Source of the DNA: Lepturacanthus savala
Taxonomy: Eukaryota; Chordata; Actinopteri; Scombriformes; Trichiuridae
Length of the DNA stretch: 64,000 nt
Reading direction: 5' to 3'
NCBI GenBank assembly: GCA_030544235.1
Contig: CM060478.1
Location: forward strand, 2,076,227-2,140,226
The notes beneath the pieces were generated by a model. It saw only the letters and a program-made list of their open reading frames with translations. It was not told where the DNA came from and made no database searches. Made by a program: the position numbers and the translations under genes. Position 1 is the first letter of the stretch. Each line of letters opens with the position of its first letter. This document shows positions 1 through 12,308 of the stretch, piece by piece.

Positions 1-857
1 ACTGACTGTGAAATTCAATGTTTGCCAAATTCATGGATGTATTGGACTGAAAAATGGCCGCCATTCATTTCAATGGAAGTTGCTCACCAGGCACTTAAAA
101 ACTTCCTGACTTCCAGGTTTATTTCCACGTTATGCGACTCATAGAGACTGATCAGTAGTCACCTTCCCATGATGCTCTGGGGCAATGAAAATGTGCAAAT
201 TCACCTTTGAGTATGTTTGAGGACTTTGCTGACCACAATAAAAACACAGAAACAAATAAACAAATTTTTAAAAAAGTGACAGCACGCTGGGAAAAGACTT
301 TTCCAGAGCTTTTATGACCGTTAGAGAGATTTTTGATGGATAAAACTTCAAAATCTGTGACTTAAAAATAAAAATTAACAGTGGTTATAATTGAGGGTAT
401 GGTCTATGGATCACATGGGATTATTTTTGTTGCAGTACCACGAGTGGCCACTGGGAAAAAATTGGCACCATATCCAGGTCTATAATACATCCATGGCCAA
501 ATTACACAAACACTACTTCCTATTGCCAGTAGGGAGCGCTATGGCTCTGATTCAATATGGCTGTTTGTTGAGGGTGGGTCACTTATGAAGCATGAGGACT
601 TTGGTAAAGATATGACACATTTAAATATAATTTTACCACTTGCATGTGCAAAGAAGAGCTTGTTTGAAAAAATGCAAAGAGAAACTTGAACCTTACATTC
701 AGCAAGCTTGCAAACATTTGCATTTTTAATACGTGCTTAAAATAAATGTTTTACTTGTCAGAATGATCACACACATGAGAAATTTGGTGCAGATTGTATA
801 AAATATGCTGAACAGCAAGTTGCTGTTTCACTGTTATCACTACAACCAGGAAAAAAG

Positions 858-1559
858 ATGTCTAAAGATGATGTAAACCAATCTGAAGTCGGTGTGATCA
901 ACAACTTAGGACTAGTTTGTTCAAATGTATGAAAATAGTGACAAATCTGTCATTTGATTCAAGATGGACGACTTGGTGTCAGGGTATTGGTCCAAAAGAC
1001 TTTTTGTTGCATCAAAATGTAAATCTTAGTTTTTAGGGTAATGCCTCATGAATTCTGGGGCTCTCCTTTTGCTTTTTTGAATACAAAAATTCTGTTTTGT
1101 CACCATTAAATTTCTGAAAGTTGGTCAGCATCCACTTGTTTACTGCAGCCAATCCAGCTGTTAAACAACCAAGGGTTTGGTCATCACTTGGGTCCAATGA
1201 AATATTCAGGGCCTGGGCCTGCGAACAGTGGGCGAAGCCCTGTTGTATCTGTAAGGATTCTTTCTTTTTCTTTCTTTATTTTCTCAAAACGATGGCCCCC
1301 GAAAAGTCACCAAATCAAATCATACCTGGCAAAAATGTGATATTGTTGATAGAAGGTTTTCATTAATGGGTTTGGCAAAATGACTCTCTAGTGCCCCCTT
1401 GGCAAATTAATAAAATTGTGCCCCTCGCCCCAGATTTTTATAGACAAACCAAATCCACTACACATGTACATGTCAAGATGCACCAAAAAGTCTTTTGGAC
1501 CAATACTCCACCAACAGGAAGTCGTCCATCTTGAATCAAATGACATCATCTTTAGACAT
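858..1559. repeat. Long imperfect inverted repeat
   Basis: The sequence at 948-1020, which includes TTCAAGATGGACGACTT and TTGGTCCAAAAGACTTTTT, reappears reverse-complemented at 1474-1546. The second arm continues with the complement of ATGTCTAAAGATGATGT (to 1559). That motif is also present beside the first arm at 858-874, but separated from it by about 75 bp of extra sequence. The arms surround about 450 bp. 'CAAGATGGACGACTTCCTGTTGG' wording is familiar from teleost repeats, so this is probably a diverged transposable element; the class is unknown. Confidence 0.7.
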
Positions 1560-2699
1560 TGGAGATGAAATATGTTCTCATGCTATATCTCATGCTTCAC
1601 AAGTGGAAATGTGGTGAATTTCTATGTCTCATCCAATTTCATGTGCATGTTCTTTCTAAAAAGTGAAGCATAAAGTTATAACACTTGTTAAAAATGTAGT
1701 GGGGACTAGGTCAGAACAGAATGTAGATGTCTTCATTCACAAGCTTGCTGAATTTATGGCAAGATTGCTTTGGTTCACAAACAAAATCTGTCAAATATAG
1801 TGATATTTTTTGCAAGAATGGTGCAAGAAGTGGTGCTGAATTGCAGAATTTGCGTGCAAGGAAGAATAAAATTTTTAATTCAACGTCAAGGACTAATCAT
1901 GTGCGAGATCGTTAAAATATGTCAAGTCACCAGTAATGACAATCCTGAGAATAAAAATGAACAGGAAACAAGGATTGGGCTCATGAGGATGGTAAATAAC
2001 AGAGGACAGGAGGATCTGTGCTGCAAAATTTAAGTAAAAGTACCTGAAAGATTATAAAACCATTGACAGATGGTACCCAGTGGTGTGTGGCTGGGATGGT
2101 TAGTTTATGGGTGCAGAGGGACTGTAGTTAAATTCCTAACATTTTTTTTTTGATATTCAATGACTGGTATTGCAATCTGGGCAGGCATGGCACCCTTAGC
2201 CAAAACAAATACCGTTGACAGTAGATATTGATGGAATAGACAACTCATAGTCTGTATATGTATTTGTACTGGATAGATCGCTAAAATGACTCTATGTAGG
2301 AGGTAGTTGTGGGTTTTTCCAGTACCAAGCCTGCTGTTTCCCAGAAAGAAGAAGAGCAATGTGATGAGCCTTTGTGTGAGAGCTCGGCGAGTTCATTGTT
2401 CCAGGATAGAAGACCAGAGCTTTTTATGGTTTGGGTGGAGACCATCGTGCTCGGTTCAGGAATGAATTAAAATTATCCACAAAGGGGAAATTACAGATTC
2501 ATAGCAGCGCGAATTAAGGCAATGAAATCGGACTTGAATTTCTGAGATTGTTTGAGTTTCAGGTCATTAATTATTAACTAATGACTTCATGAGTGTCCTT
2601 AATGAGAAAATTCTAACTATTAGAAGGAAAATTCACTGCCCTCAACCTGCACCAGCCTTCAATCACAGGATCATTAGAAACAGCTGAAAAAGCTGATAT

Positions 2700-3181
2700 A
2701 TATTTAGACTTTCAACCTTCCTGAACTTTAACGGTTTCTTCATCTAAATCACCAACCTGTCTCTTAGATCCCATACCTACGTTTTCTTTAATTAACACTT
2801 ATTTACTAGATACTGATGTTCCACAGTCCTTACAAGTAGCCATTATTCCATTCAGGAGTTTTAGCCAACGATAGACCTGTATCTAACCTTTCCTTTCTCT
2901 GTAAGATCACAGTTAAACAGTTGTGACTTGTTCTGTTAGACCTTAGTGCTGTGTTTGACACCAGTGACCATCAGATCTTATTACAGAGATTAAAACATTT
3001 CATTGTTATGAAAGTAACGGCATTAAACTGGTCTGAGTCCTGTCTTTTGGATTTGTTTCAGCTTGGTCACATTAGCAATGAATCCCAAAGACCTGCTCTA
3101 TTTTTAAAGACTAGACACGACTTTATTCTAGCACAAAGTTTGTGTGTTTTAAGAAATGTGCTGGTTCCTATCATTAGCTAA
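2700..3181 (+). mobile_element. L2-like LINE reverse transcriptase remnant
   Basis: Read across frameshifts, the + strand gives several motifs of an L2-type non-LTR retrotransposon ORF2 in the right order. They include SKSPTCLLDPIPT near 2735-2775, a PQSLQVAII-like segment near 2820-2850, a 'RPVSNLSFLCK' segment near 2872-2910, and then LLDLSAVFDTSDHQ near 2935-2980. The last matches the RT palm box (D-L-S-A-A-F-D-T-x-D-H). An internal deletion removes the part between the 'SNLSFL' and 'LLDLSA' boxes, and stops are frequent. The element is dead. The family is recognised by eye only. Confidence 0.75.
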
Positions 3182-4599
3182 CTTGGCTAACACCAGACCT
3201 AATCTCATTATAGATTGATATTCTGTCTGGGAACCATTCATTCATTTGTTTGTATTCTAGAACCATTTATTAGGCACTAGAATCATCTATTAAACGTGAT
3301 TTTACGTAGCTTATAGCCGATCCTGGATGACGATGAAATAGGTTAGTGCTAAAAGTTGCTAATTTTTCAAAATAAACTTGCATCCTTCCTTGGAAACTTG
3401 CATGCAAGGAAGAATGGAGATACCCATGCTAGTCATTAGCATGCTGGGTGTACAAAAGCATAAAAAACTTTATTTCTGCAATAAATTGACTTTTATTGCA
3501 CTTGATGGTAAATTGATCTCATGCAACTGAATGAGTTACCGGCTGAGACAGCTCTTGGCCTGACACTCAGGAAAGGCTGTTGGTAAATGTTTGTAAACCA
3601 TATGATTAAATACTCTAATTGTTAGTCTGGTTTCATGGATTGACAGTGGTTCTGCATGGAGTAAATTTCTCCTTTTGCAATGTTAGCCCCTCTTCTACTA
3701 GTTTCCATCTACTTGTCAAACGAATCTTAAGCAAACTTTTGAAATCTCACAAAAAAGAAAATAGGAATTTGAAATGCGTTTCCATCTGGTTTGGAGAGAA
3801 TAAACTAGATTCAATCACGCAAAGCTGTAGATATAGGCTAAGTTACACATGGCTGTAATTAACAGAGTAGAAGAAGTAGAGGTTGTGAGTCCAGAAACAA
3901 AGCCAGTCATCTATGAGAGAAAAATAGAGAGAGGTCTTCAGGAATTTGTTTCAATTGGGCAAATTGTAATAGTTCTTTCAAGTCAGCTCGTGTTGGTGCC
4001 AACAGTGGAAACAGCTGGCCATGAGTTAAATGTTTGCTACACCAGAACTTATTCAATGAGTTGTTTGCATCTCATATTTAGTGCATTACCTCTCTAGTTG
4101 TTGCTAAAGGTGTTTCAAGGCTGCTGGTACTGTCTACCTGCATATTTTGGATCTGATTTCAGCTCAAATATTGTTGGTTGTCATTTTAAGTAAAAAAAAA
4201 AAATGGAGAAAAACAAGTTAAATTTTAATGCTGTTGTTTATTTATGAAGCCCCCAGAGCTAGCAGAAGTTTGCAATAAATAACAGGGAGAGTGATATGGA
4301 ATATAGTAATGCATTACTCTGTAATCTGTTACTACCACTGCTACTATGCAAACAATGATTATTGCAGCTTTGAAAACATAAACAAATAATAATCAATGGT
4401 AAATTTAACAGTGAAATATGTAAAATGAGCTGAAAACTGACTGATCTAATGTCTCAAAATCTTCGTTGCAACAGCCGTCTGGTTGCCAGGTCTGTTGCCA
4501 ACTGTGTCAAGTGATAAATCATAGAGGGTAATTACACATTTCAACTACATTTTAAAACAGTATTTAACATTAGCTCTACTATCCACCATCAATTAGAGG

Positions 4600-4938
4600 C
4601 ATATCTATGACAGATAGCTATCGCTAGCCTGCTAGCAGTTATTCTTTTCATCTTGCTTGCTTACAATTCTGTCGATTCTGATATGCATCATATAATGAAA
4701 ACAAGTAACGTTGAAGAGAAATTTGACTAACAGCTAATATTGGCTATGTTAGCAGGCAGGTTAGCTTAACTTACCATATCTATGATAGCCAGCTATCGCT
4801 TGCCTGCTACCATTCATTTTGCCTGCTTGCGCTTCTCTCAGATTTGCTTCATATAATGAAAACAAGTAATATTGAAGAAGAATTTGATCGACAGGTAACA
4901 TATGCTAGCAAGTTAGCAAGAGATTTAGCTTAACTTAC
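4600..4938. repeat. Two-copy tandem duplication (unit about 170 bp)
   Basis: Unit 1 (4600-4774) and unit 2 (4775-4938) both begin with CATATCTATGA, contain CATATAATGAAAACAAGTAA in the middle, and end with TTAGCTTAACTTAC. They are clearly diverged from each other, so the duplication is not recent. No coding content is visible. Confidence 0.85.
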
Positions 4939-6440
4939 CAATCAAAGAAAAAAGGTTCCATTAGAGTCTTATTAGATTCGATTAGTTAGCTAGAAACTCA
5001 AATTTATTCCTATTTTTTTCTTGTTTCTTGCACAAAACTATCCATTTGGCAGTGGTGTGGTGATAATGAATATCAATATTAGTAAATTTTCAAATACACA
5101 AAGTTAGCGAAGTTAGCGAGTTAGCTCAACTAGTCTGTCGAGCATATGCTTCATCAACATTGACAACATTGACTTGTTTTTTGCTGTTCTCCAGTCACTC
5201 TGCTTCTGTGGTTCGTAATGCACCATTCTCTGGAGCATTGAAGCTACTTCAGAACTTGCAGTCTCCGCCATTTTTACCCAGTAGCCTTGCTGTGCCAAGC
5301 ATAAAGACCATATCTGGCAACTTGCAACACCCCTGTTGCTATTGAATGGTACATGTAAACATAAAGTCATTATCAAACCCCTCAAAAATCTTAAAATGAT
5401 GAATTCACACTATATATATATTTTTCTGGAAAAGCCATACTTTTATGCTGTGGCCCTCTAAATGCACTGTGGATGTATTGTTTAAAAAACACAGCTTTTA
5501 ATAAAAGTTCTACATATTCAACCTTTAACCTATAATCACAGGCTCCAATCAGTAGGAGTTGGCTGCCTTGGCTGGGAGTAAAACCCAGGGCAGTGGCGGC
5601 CAAATGTGCCTTCAGCCTTTGATGCTAATCCCAACATCCAGTCATCACTTCCCCATCTGTGCCAGCAAACACTTGAGGTCCAGGTCGTTCTCATAAATCC
5701 TGATGATGGACTGTAGACCAGACGAAACTACAGGTGATCCACTGTATATGTTCTCTCACTCCTTTTGGCTTGTCTTTACAGACTTTCTGTGCTGATGACC
5801 CAGACCCTGGCTGCCCGGCTTTTTAAAACAGTGCATCATCTGTGATTATACATCATGGTTGCAGCCCCTCCTCAGACTCTTGCCATGTCTTTCCCCACAA
5901 GTTTGGCAAACAGCTCCCAAGCCTCCACCCTCCAACCCTTCCAAGCAAGCTGTTGCACAGTTTGTGTAGGGCTCTGCTTACCATCACCCTTCACGGGTCC
6001 AAATTGGACGGCAGGGTCCACCGCCCCAGATCTGTCTTAGATGCATTTGACCATCAAACAAACAAAAACACACACTTTTCATTCAGATTCTGTGTGCGTG
6101 TGGTAGATTTGGTGAAATGTGTGAAACTTTCTCACGCAACTAAGAATGAGCACACATTACATCAGTGATCACATCTATTGAGAGATGTAAGAAACCAGCA
6201 CTGGTGGCGAAACGTAGCTCATGTGGAATCCATTAATAGTTTAGCTATGCTACACCCACAGTTGTGCCTACTTTGTGGTAAGTGTGGTGATGGAAAGTGG
6301 CAAAAGTTCCAAGATGCAGAAAGTTGACATTTTGGTTGCAGAGGTTCTCTGTGGTTTCGAAAGAAGCATGTGGTGGGATTAAAGGTGGCAAGCAGCTGTT
6401 AACTGTTAAACAACACAGGGATCAAACAGCGTGTAGGATA

Positions 6441-7246
6441 CATACAGTAAACACTAACGTTTGGGGTCACGTAGAAATTTCCTTAGTTTTGAAAGAAAAT
6501 GACTTGTTTTTCAATGAAGATAACTGTAAACCAATTAGAAATACACATTATTGTTCAAAAGTGTGGAGTCACTCAGGCAATTTTGTGTTTTCCATGAAAA
6601 GTCACACTTTTATTTTAGTGTTATTACATTAACCTTCTGATGCAATGATCAAACACATTGTACCATTAGAACACTGGACTGATAGTTGCTGGAAATGCAC
6701 CTATGTAGATATTGATGCACCAAAAACCAGACATTTGCTGCTAGAATAGTCATTTACCAAATTAGTGATGTACAGAGTGTATTTCTGATTAGTTTATTTA
6801 ACAAAAACAGTCATTTTCTTTCAAAAATAAGGAAATTTCCTAAACTTTGACAGTAGTGTGCATTGCTAATGTGGTAAATGACTATTCTAGCTGCAAATGT
6901 CTGGTTTTTGGTGCATTAACATCTACATAGGTGTATAGAGGCCCATTTCCAGCAACTATCACTCCAGTGTTCTAATGGAACAATGTGTTTGCTCATTGCA
7001 TCAGAAGGTTAATGGATGATTAGAAAACCCTTGATGCTAACACGTTAGCACAGCTGAAAACAGTTTAGCTGCTTAGAGAAGATAGAAAACTGACCTTCCT
7101 TTGAGCAGGTTGAGTATCTGCAGCATCACATTTGTGGCGTTGATTCTAACCTTGTCAGTGTCTTGACTATATTTTCTATTCATTTTATAACCCATGGAAA
7201 ACACAAAATTGTCTGGATGACCCCAAACTTTTGAACGGTAATGTCC
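6441..7246 (+). mobile_element. Tc1/mariner-derived deletion element A (transposase lost)
   Basis: The left end begins with a segment reading 'ACGTTTGGGGTCAC' and the right end closes with 'GACCCCAAACTTTTGAACGG', the terminal sequences of a very common teleost Tc1-like element. The left arm contains CTATTCTAGCTGCAAATGTC and the familiar 'AGAGGCCCATTTCCAGCAAC' stretch. After 'CACATTTGTGG' near 7135 the sequence jumps directly to TTCTAACCTTGTCAGTGTC. The whole transposase gene found in autonomous copies is therefore missing. Element B is inserted in its left arm (separate entry). Confidence 0.85.
6549..6860 (-). mobile_element. Tc1-derived element B nested in element A
   Basis: Starting at TTGTTCAAAAG (6549), the sequence is the reverse complement of the same element's right end. 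It then passes straight into the reverse complement of its left arm (6630-6845) and ends at CAGTAGTGTG (6860). Directly after, element A's left arm resumes with CATTGCTAATGTGG, where it had stopped at AGAAATACACA before 6546. B is thus a roughly 310-bp internally deleted copy inserted in opposite orientation. Confidence 0.85.
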
Positions 7247-8665
7247 TAAAAGTCAGTGTCTGCACTTACACCCCTCACTGCTAGATGGCTGGGTAGCACC
7301 TCTGTGTGATATACAGCGTAGAGGAGATGCATAGCATTGCACTTGTCTTGTCTACTCGGTAAAATACAGCTCCCCCTGGTTCTAAGCCTGCCTTTGTGTC
7401 TTATTGTGTCTTATTTCACTAGACACAACACCTATAAAACCATGGGTAGGCACACTGCAGGAAACTTTATAAATCACAGCCTGGAAATGTGCGCATGTAG
7501 ATCATATCCTGTCTCCAACACGCCCATATTCAACCATTAACCATGAACCATAAACAGTCAATGTGTTCCTTTCACCACATCAGTCATCCTCTCTCTGGAG
7601 ACGTCAGCATCTCAGCTGGAGGAAGGACAGAGACAGACCTTAACAGAGTTTTACTGTCTAATTTCACTGTTTTTGGGTTCTTTCAGGACAGTTACTAGTC
7701 AACCACTGTTAAGTCACTTCACCTCAATATCTACATCCACATCTTATCCGCATCCAATTAAAGTTGTGGTCGAGTTTTTTTTCTCGAAAAGTCTGGTTTC
7801 TTCAGACGGGAAAACCCCAACTTTTTTTGACGTCACACCGTGCAACAGTAAACAGTAAGTTGTATCCATGGAGACCTGAGCAGCATTGTAGATAGTTTGC
7901 CATTGTTGGTTTTTCCAACATGAATTTTTCCAGTCATGTGATTGGCTAATATGTCCCTCCTGTTAGGAGTGCTATCGCCACCTACTGCTTTGGCATCACA
8001 TTGTTTGAGGCGGATTTTGCAGTTTCATACTGTTAATGTGGACAGGAACTAGGCCCAAGTGTGCATTAACCCCTTGAACTCCAGCCCTTTTTTAGGTTTA
8101 GGACATCCCCATAGTCAGTAGGGTATGTCTGGAATAAACACAGAGATGTTGGTCGACACTAAACGACCATTTATTGATCTCAAATAAACATTTTCATCCC
8201 AAAACAGCAACAAAAAAACACATTTTTTGTTAGTCGCTTCAAACAAGTGACTTTTTACTGTAGTGTTTTTTGGCTGCTAGTTTACTGAGTTTTTGTCATA
8301 AAGCTACACTGATGGTACCGTTGGACTCGTCACAGTCTCAGCTTTCATATGAGATGTCATTTGTTTGTATAACATGAAGTATCAGAGCGCTAGCCATCAA
8401 AATGTGGAGAGTGGGTTGGCTTTATGATCGTATACCGATTTTCATATTTGTTAATTAATTAGCTTGGTGTTGGAGTTGTGTTTGGTGTGTGTAAATATGA
8501 CTTATATGTGCTTGTAGTGGAGTTTCTCCTGTTTAATTTGATGTATAGCTTCACTATATTTGTACATGATTAGTGCAGCAATCTGAGGGTCTCCCCACAG
8601 GAGGACCCTGGAGTTTAACGGTTTAAAGGATTTTGATGCATAACATGGAGGCAAATAACAGAAAT

Positions 8666-8860
8666 GGGGACTTGAGACTTGAGCCGACTCGTTTTTACTT
8701 GACTTGACAAAAGATGAAATACTTGATACTTGACTCAGACTTGGGGAGTTTGAGACATGGGACTTGACTTGAGACACGATGCACAAGTCTCAGGTCTTAA
8801 CCTTGACTTGACCTATTACAGGACTTGACTTGCCCAAGAAAAAAATACTTGTGACTTACA
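8666..8860. repeat. Degenerate 'GACTTGACTTGAGACTTG' repeat
   Basis: This segment consists of loosely repeated GACTTGA/GACTTGAG words over about 195 bp, a simple interspersed repeat often seen in fish DNA. The 94-codon open frame on the opposite strand is a by-product of it. Confidence 0.7.
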
Positions 8861-9618
8861 CATGTGTGAATTGGTCCCATGTCTGGCAAATAACCACCTG
8901 CCATGAAGAACCGTCACTACTTCAGTAAATACCTTTAACTTTAGATGCAGCAACTGATTCTCCATTGTTTCCCCTTTTGCTGTTTTGATTTGTACTTCAA
9001 GGATTACTCTACCGAATACATTAAGGTTGTTAAAATCATCATTGGTGTGTTTTCATTCATGGTATGATGCTTATCTCCCAGTCAAAAAAACACCCAGACC
9101 ATGTCATGAAATACAGATTCCTTCATTTAATATTCATTCATACCTTCTCATGCATTTTTCTAATTTACACACAGTATATTTATGAGTACAGGAGGTGAAG
9201 ATGTGCCAATGAAGGTGTATGTAGCCACTGCAGCTGAAAAGGAATCAGTATATTCATTTTTCTTACTCTGGGAGACAGCGCCGCTGAAATATTCAGCTCA
9301 TTTTGATTTTAGATGTGAGTTGGATCATATATTTTAAATGAATGCTGCTCATGAAATAGTTGAGGCTCAGTAGCACAGTCACAAAAAAAGAACTGCTGGC
9401 TTCAATGTCCATAATAGTACAATTAATTCTATGAGAGGACCATTATAAAAGATGGCTTCAATTCACCACATCACCGGCTGCGTTGCCAGTTTACCCAGTC
9501 TCCTAAATGGATGTGTGGACACCTGATTCATAGTTTGACTCAAGTTTGTTTTCTATAAAATCAGAACTTTTGTGTGGTACGTGGCTTTTTGTGCTTATGC
9601 TATGTTTATGAATGAGAC

Positions 9619-9842
9619 CTGGATACAGGTCAGTGGTAGAGAGTCCTGAGTCTGGGAGGTTGGGGGTCCAATCCCCAAAGACTGTAATAATGGCAGCCAT
9701 CGCTTCCTTGCTTAAGACTCAGTATTCAGAGTTGAACTTGTGGGGGGGGGGTTAGATCATGTGATGATCCTGCCGCTCCCTCAGGGGAAGGGTCAAAAGG
9801 AGAGAAACTGTAATTTCCCATCTTGGGATTAATAAAAGGAAA
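9619..9842 (+). repeat. tRNA-derived SINE-like unit
   Basis: The 5' part has a TCAGTGGTAGAGAGT stretch resembling a tRNA/pol III A box. About 30 bp later GGGGGTCCAATCCCC resembles a B box (GGTTCRANTCC with its complementary arm). The unit ends in GGGATTAATAAAAGGAAAG, like the tails of LINE-mobilised SINEs in fish. A poly-G run of about 10 lies at 9741-9750. This is a structural reading only; no target-site duplication was confirmed. Confidence 0.5.
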
Positions 9843-11099
9843 GAAAAACAAGGAAGTCTGGGATTCTCTGCCCCTGGGACCTGACCTGTAACATCAGTAG
9901 AAGATGGATGGACGCCTTATATATGAGGGGCATGACATTTCCAACACCTCTCGGCCAATCACAACAGACTGGGCGTTTTGGTAGACGTTGAGGGCAATGC
10001 TGTTTTTTATGACTAGACCACAAAATGGAAGAAATGGGGGAAAGAGATATTTAATATAGTGTATTCTTCTTCCTAGAACCTAGTCCTGAATTACTCAAAA
10101 TGCAACTGAAATTGCAGATTTTAATTCTTTACTCCACACAGCTCCCTCTGGAGACACAAAAACTCTTATATCACCTTTTTTCACATATGCAGCAGCACTC
10201 GTTTCTCCTTGAAATACATTTTAAAGCGTCAAATCAATGTTGAAGCCCAGCAGAGACTGTTTGTCTCTGTTTGGGTAAATAAAATAAAACTTTGTTTTTT
10301 TCTCCATTCAGTCCCAAAAATTCAACAAAGTACAACAAATATTGCATCTAGACCCTGAAATATACCTCTGACATTTGATTGAATCTACTGATCCTTGGTT
10401 ATAATCAGATCTGAACATATTTGGCTTTGATTTGCTATGTTTTGCTCATTTATTACCTTTAGTTGTTCCAGAGACTGAGAGAAAATAGCCCAATCAATAA
10501 CCCACTCTATAGACTTTGGTGTGATTGAAGGATAATCACTTCTGGTTTTCAGCCATGATGTTTATATCATAAATGATGGAATTGTTACCTCCGCCAAGGA
10601 GGTTTGTTAGCAAGATAACTCCAAAGACCAGACGTTAGCTGAGATAATTCTGATTAAACCCAATGTGATGCATTGGAAAAACAAGAAGAACCAGATTCAA
10701 TCTAGTTTGGTTTGTTAAACTTTGCAAGACGAGCTTTGGGGTAAAAATACGACAAGAAACTGCAACTTCAATGTGACCTTGACCTCTCGGTGGATCATCA
10801 GACCACGTTTCTGCTGACGTTCTTACACTTATATCAGATATTATTCTTGGAAATGTCTCTGGTGAAATGCTGCCTCTGTGTGGCTGATGTGTTCCATGTT
10901 ACACACTAATAGCATCATGAAGCAGGAGGCTCTATGTTAGAATGCACATCGGCTTTAAACTCACTTTATTTTATGTGTTGAAAACAACAGTTGAAGCTCT
11001 TATATCTGGAATAACTGGGATTTTACTGTAGCTGCAGTTATTTAATGCTGCAAAACCTGAGAAACTCTAATTCCAGCAGCATTAACGAAAACTAACTAA

Positions 11100-11960
11100 A
11101 TGAAAACTAGAATAAAAATTAGAAATAACAAGATAACGAATTAACTCAAATTAGAGAGAAAATGTCCTTAATTTTCCTCTTTTCACAGATTAATCACTTA
11201 TAATTATAAACCAAGGGCAAAATATTATAGAGGACTGAAATTGTTGTAATCAGTAAAAAATAAATAAATAAATAATAATTCAGTATATGAAAATATAACA
11301 GTAAATGACAATATTTAATTAATTTTTCATTTAAATAATTCATAAAATTAATGATTCATATTATTTTCCATTTTAATTTATTAATTTATTATTTTTTTTA
11401 CCCGTATTTACATTCATTCTCACCCCAATATATATAAAATATAATTAAAACACATTTTACAATTAATCACAGAATAACCCGATACTGTAATTATAAACTA
11501 AAATCAAATCTTTTTTTTTTATTAAAAACAACAACTTTTTTAAGGTAACATTTTTTAATTAATTAATTAATTAATTAATTCACAGTTAATCACCTTATAC
11601 TGCAAATACAATTGAAATCACAGACTTTTATTGTTTATTATTATTATTTTTTTTAGGTACAATACAGTAAACAGAAATACAGTTCTTTACTGTAAAGAAT
11701 AATTTCTGGATAATTGATACCAGTTAATTTCTGTAATTTTTTTTTATTAATTAATTTATTTATACTGCAAATACAACTGAAATCACAGCATTTTATTATT
11801 TATTTATTTAATTATTTATTTCACAGTAAAGATAGAATACTACAAACAGAGATACAGTACTTTACTGTAAAGAATAATTACAGTAACTCTCTGGATAATT
11901 ACTATAATACTGTCAATTTTCAGGTAATAGTTTTAATTACCTGATTACCTGAAAGATAAG
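11100..11960. repeat. Very AT-rich block with diverged 150-200 bp units
   Basis: The block is dominated by AAT/TTA words and includes an (TTAA/AATT)n run near 11555-11580. Two neighbouring segments share order and wording. At 11590-11740 and 11760-11930 there is 'ATACTGCAAATACAA(C/T)TGAAATCACAG', then 'ACAGTA/TTCTTTACTGTAAAGAATAAT', then 'CTGGATAATT'. Weaker versions appear at about 11200 and 11460. A matrix-attachment role is possible but unproven. Confidence 0.65.
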
Positions 11961-11975
11961 ATAATTGACTTGTGA

Positions 11976-11994
11976 TGTGTGTGTGTGTGTGTGT

Positions 11995-12025
<31 letters not shown>

Positions 12026-12111
12026 CTCATATATATGAGAGTTTACTCACTTACACTGGAAGTGAGTATCCGCTTACAGGAACCTCTGTGGAGAATGTGT
12101 GTGTGTGTAGG

Positions 12112-12162
<51 letters not shown>

Positions 12163-12171
12163 TGTGTGTGG
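11976..12171. repeat. Two (TG)n microsatellites upstream of the promoter
   Basis: A TG tract runs from about 11976 to 12025 with one A interruption. A second tract runs from about 12095 to 12171, also slightly interrupted. They sit about 140 bp upstream of the CRE. Alternating purine-pyrimidine tracts of this length can adopt Z-DNA. The open frames of Cys/Val across them are artefacts. Confidence 0.95.
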
Positions 12172-12308
12172 GAGGTTTTGCCTTTTTTTTCCTTTTTTCT
12201 GGGTCCCCTTGGACACCCATTCTAGGCCTTTAGAGAAACTCCCATCTAGAAAAAAAACCAACCCACGTTCTTGAGGTCGTCTGTTCCGCCGTAGACGACT
12301 CCCCCTGA

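Larger units (their letters stand above)
1..12300. other. Upstream intergenic region
   Basis: No gene is supported in this 12.3 kb. Recognisable contents are listed separately: the inverted repeat near 0.9-1.6 kb, the LINE fragment at 2.7-3.2 kb, the tandem duplication at 4.6-4.9 kb, nested Tc1-derived elements at 6.4-7.2 kb, the 'ACTTG' repeat at 8.7 kb, a SINE-like unit at 9.6 kb, the AT-rich block at 11.1-11.95 kb and the TG tracts. I see nothing recognisable in 1-850, 1570-2690, 3190-4590, 4945-6440, 7250-8660 and 9850-11090, apart from a short 'GAGGTT' repeat fragment at about 10590-10640. The open frames here are short, lack codon bias and have no family resemblance. Confidence 0.7.

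Noticed and set aside
5842..6168. A 108-codon frame upstream
   Set aside because: No family resemblance, no promoter or splice evidence, overlapped by another frame.
9624..9680. A genuine tRNA gene
   Set aside because: Only A-box- and B-box-like stretches are present, without a full set of pairing arms, and a SINE-like tail follows; better read as a SINE head.
11965..12274. Cys/Val- and His/Thr-repeat frames
   Set aside because: They are direct translations of TG/CA microsatellites.
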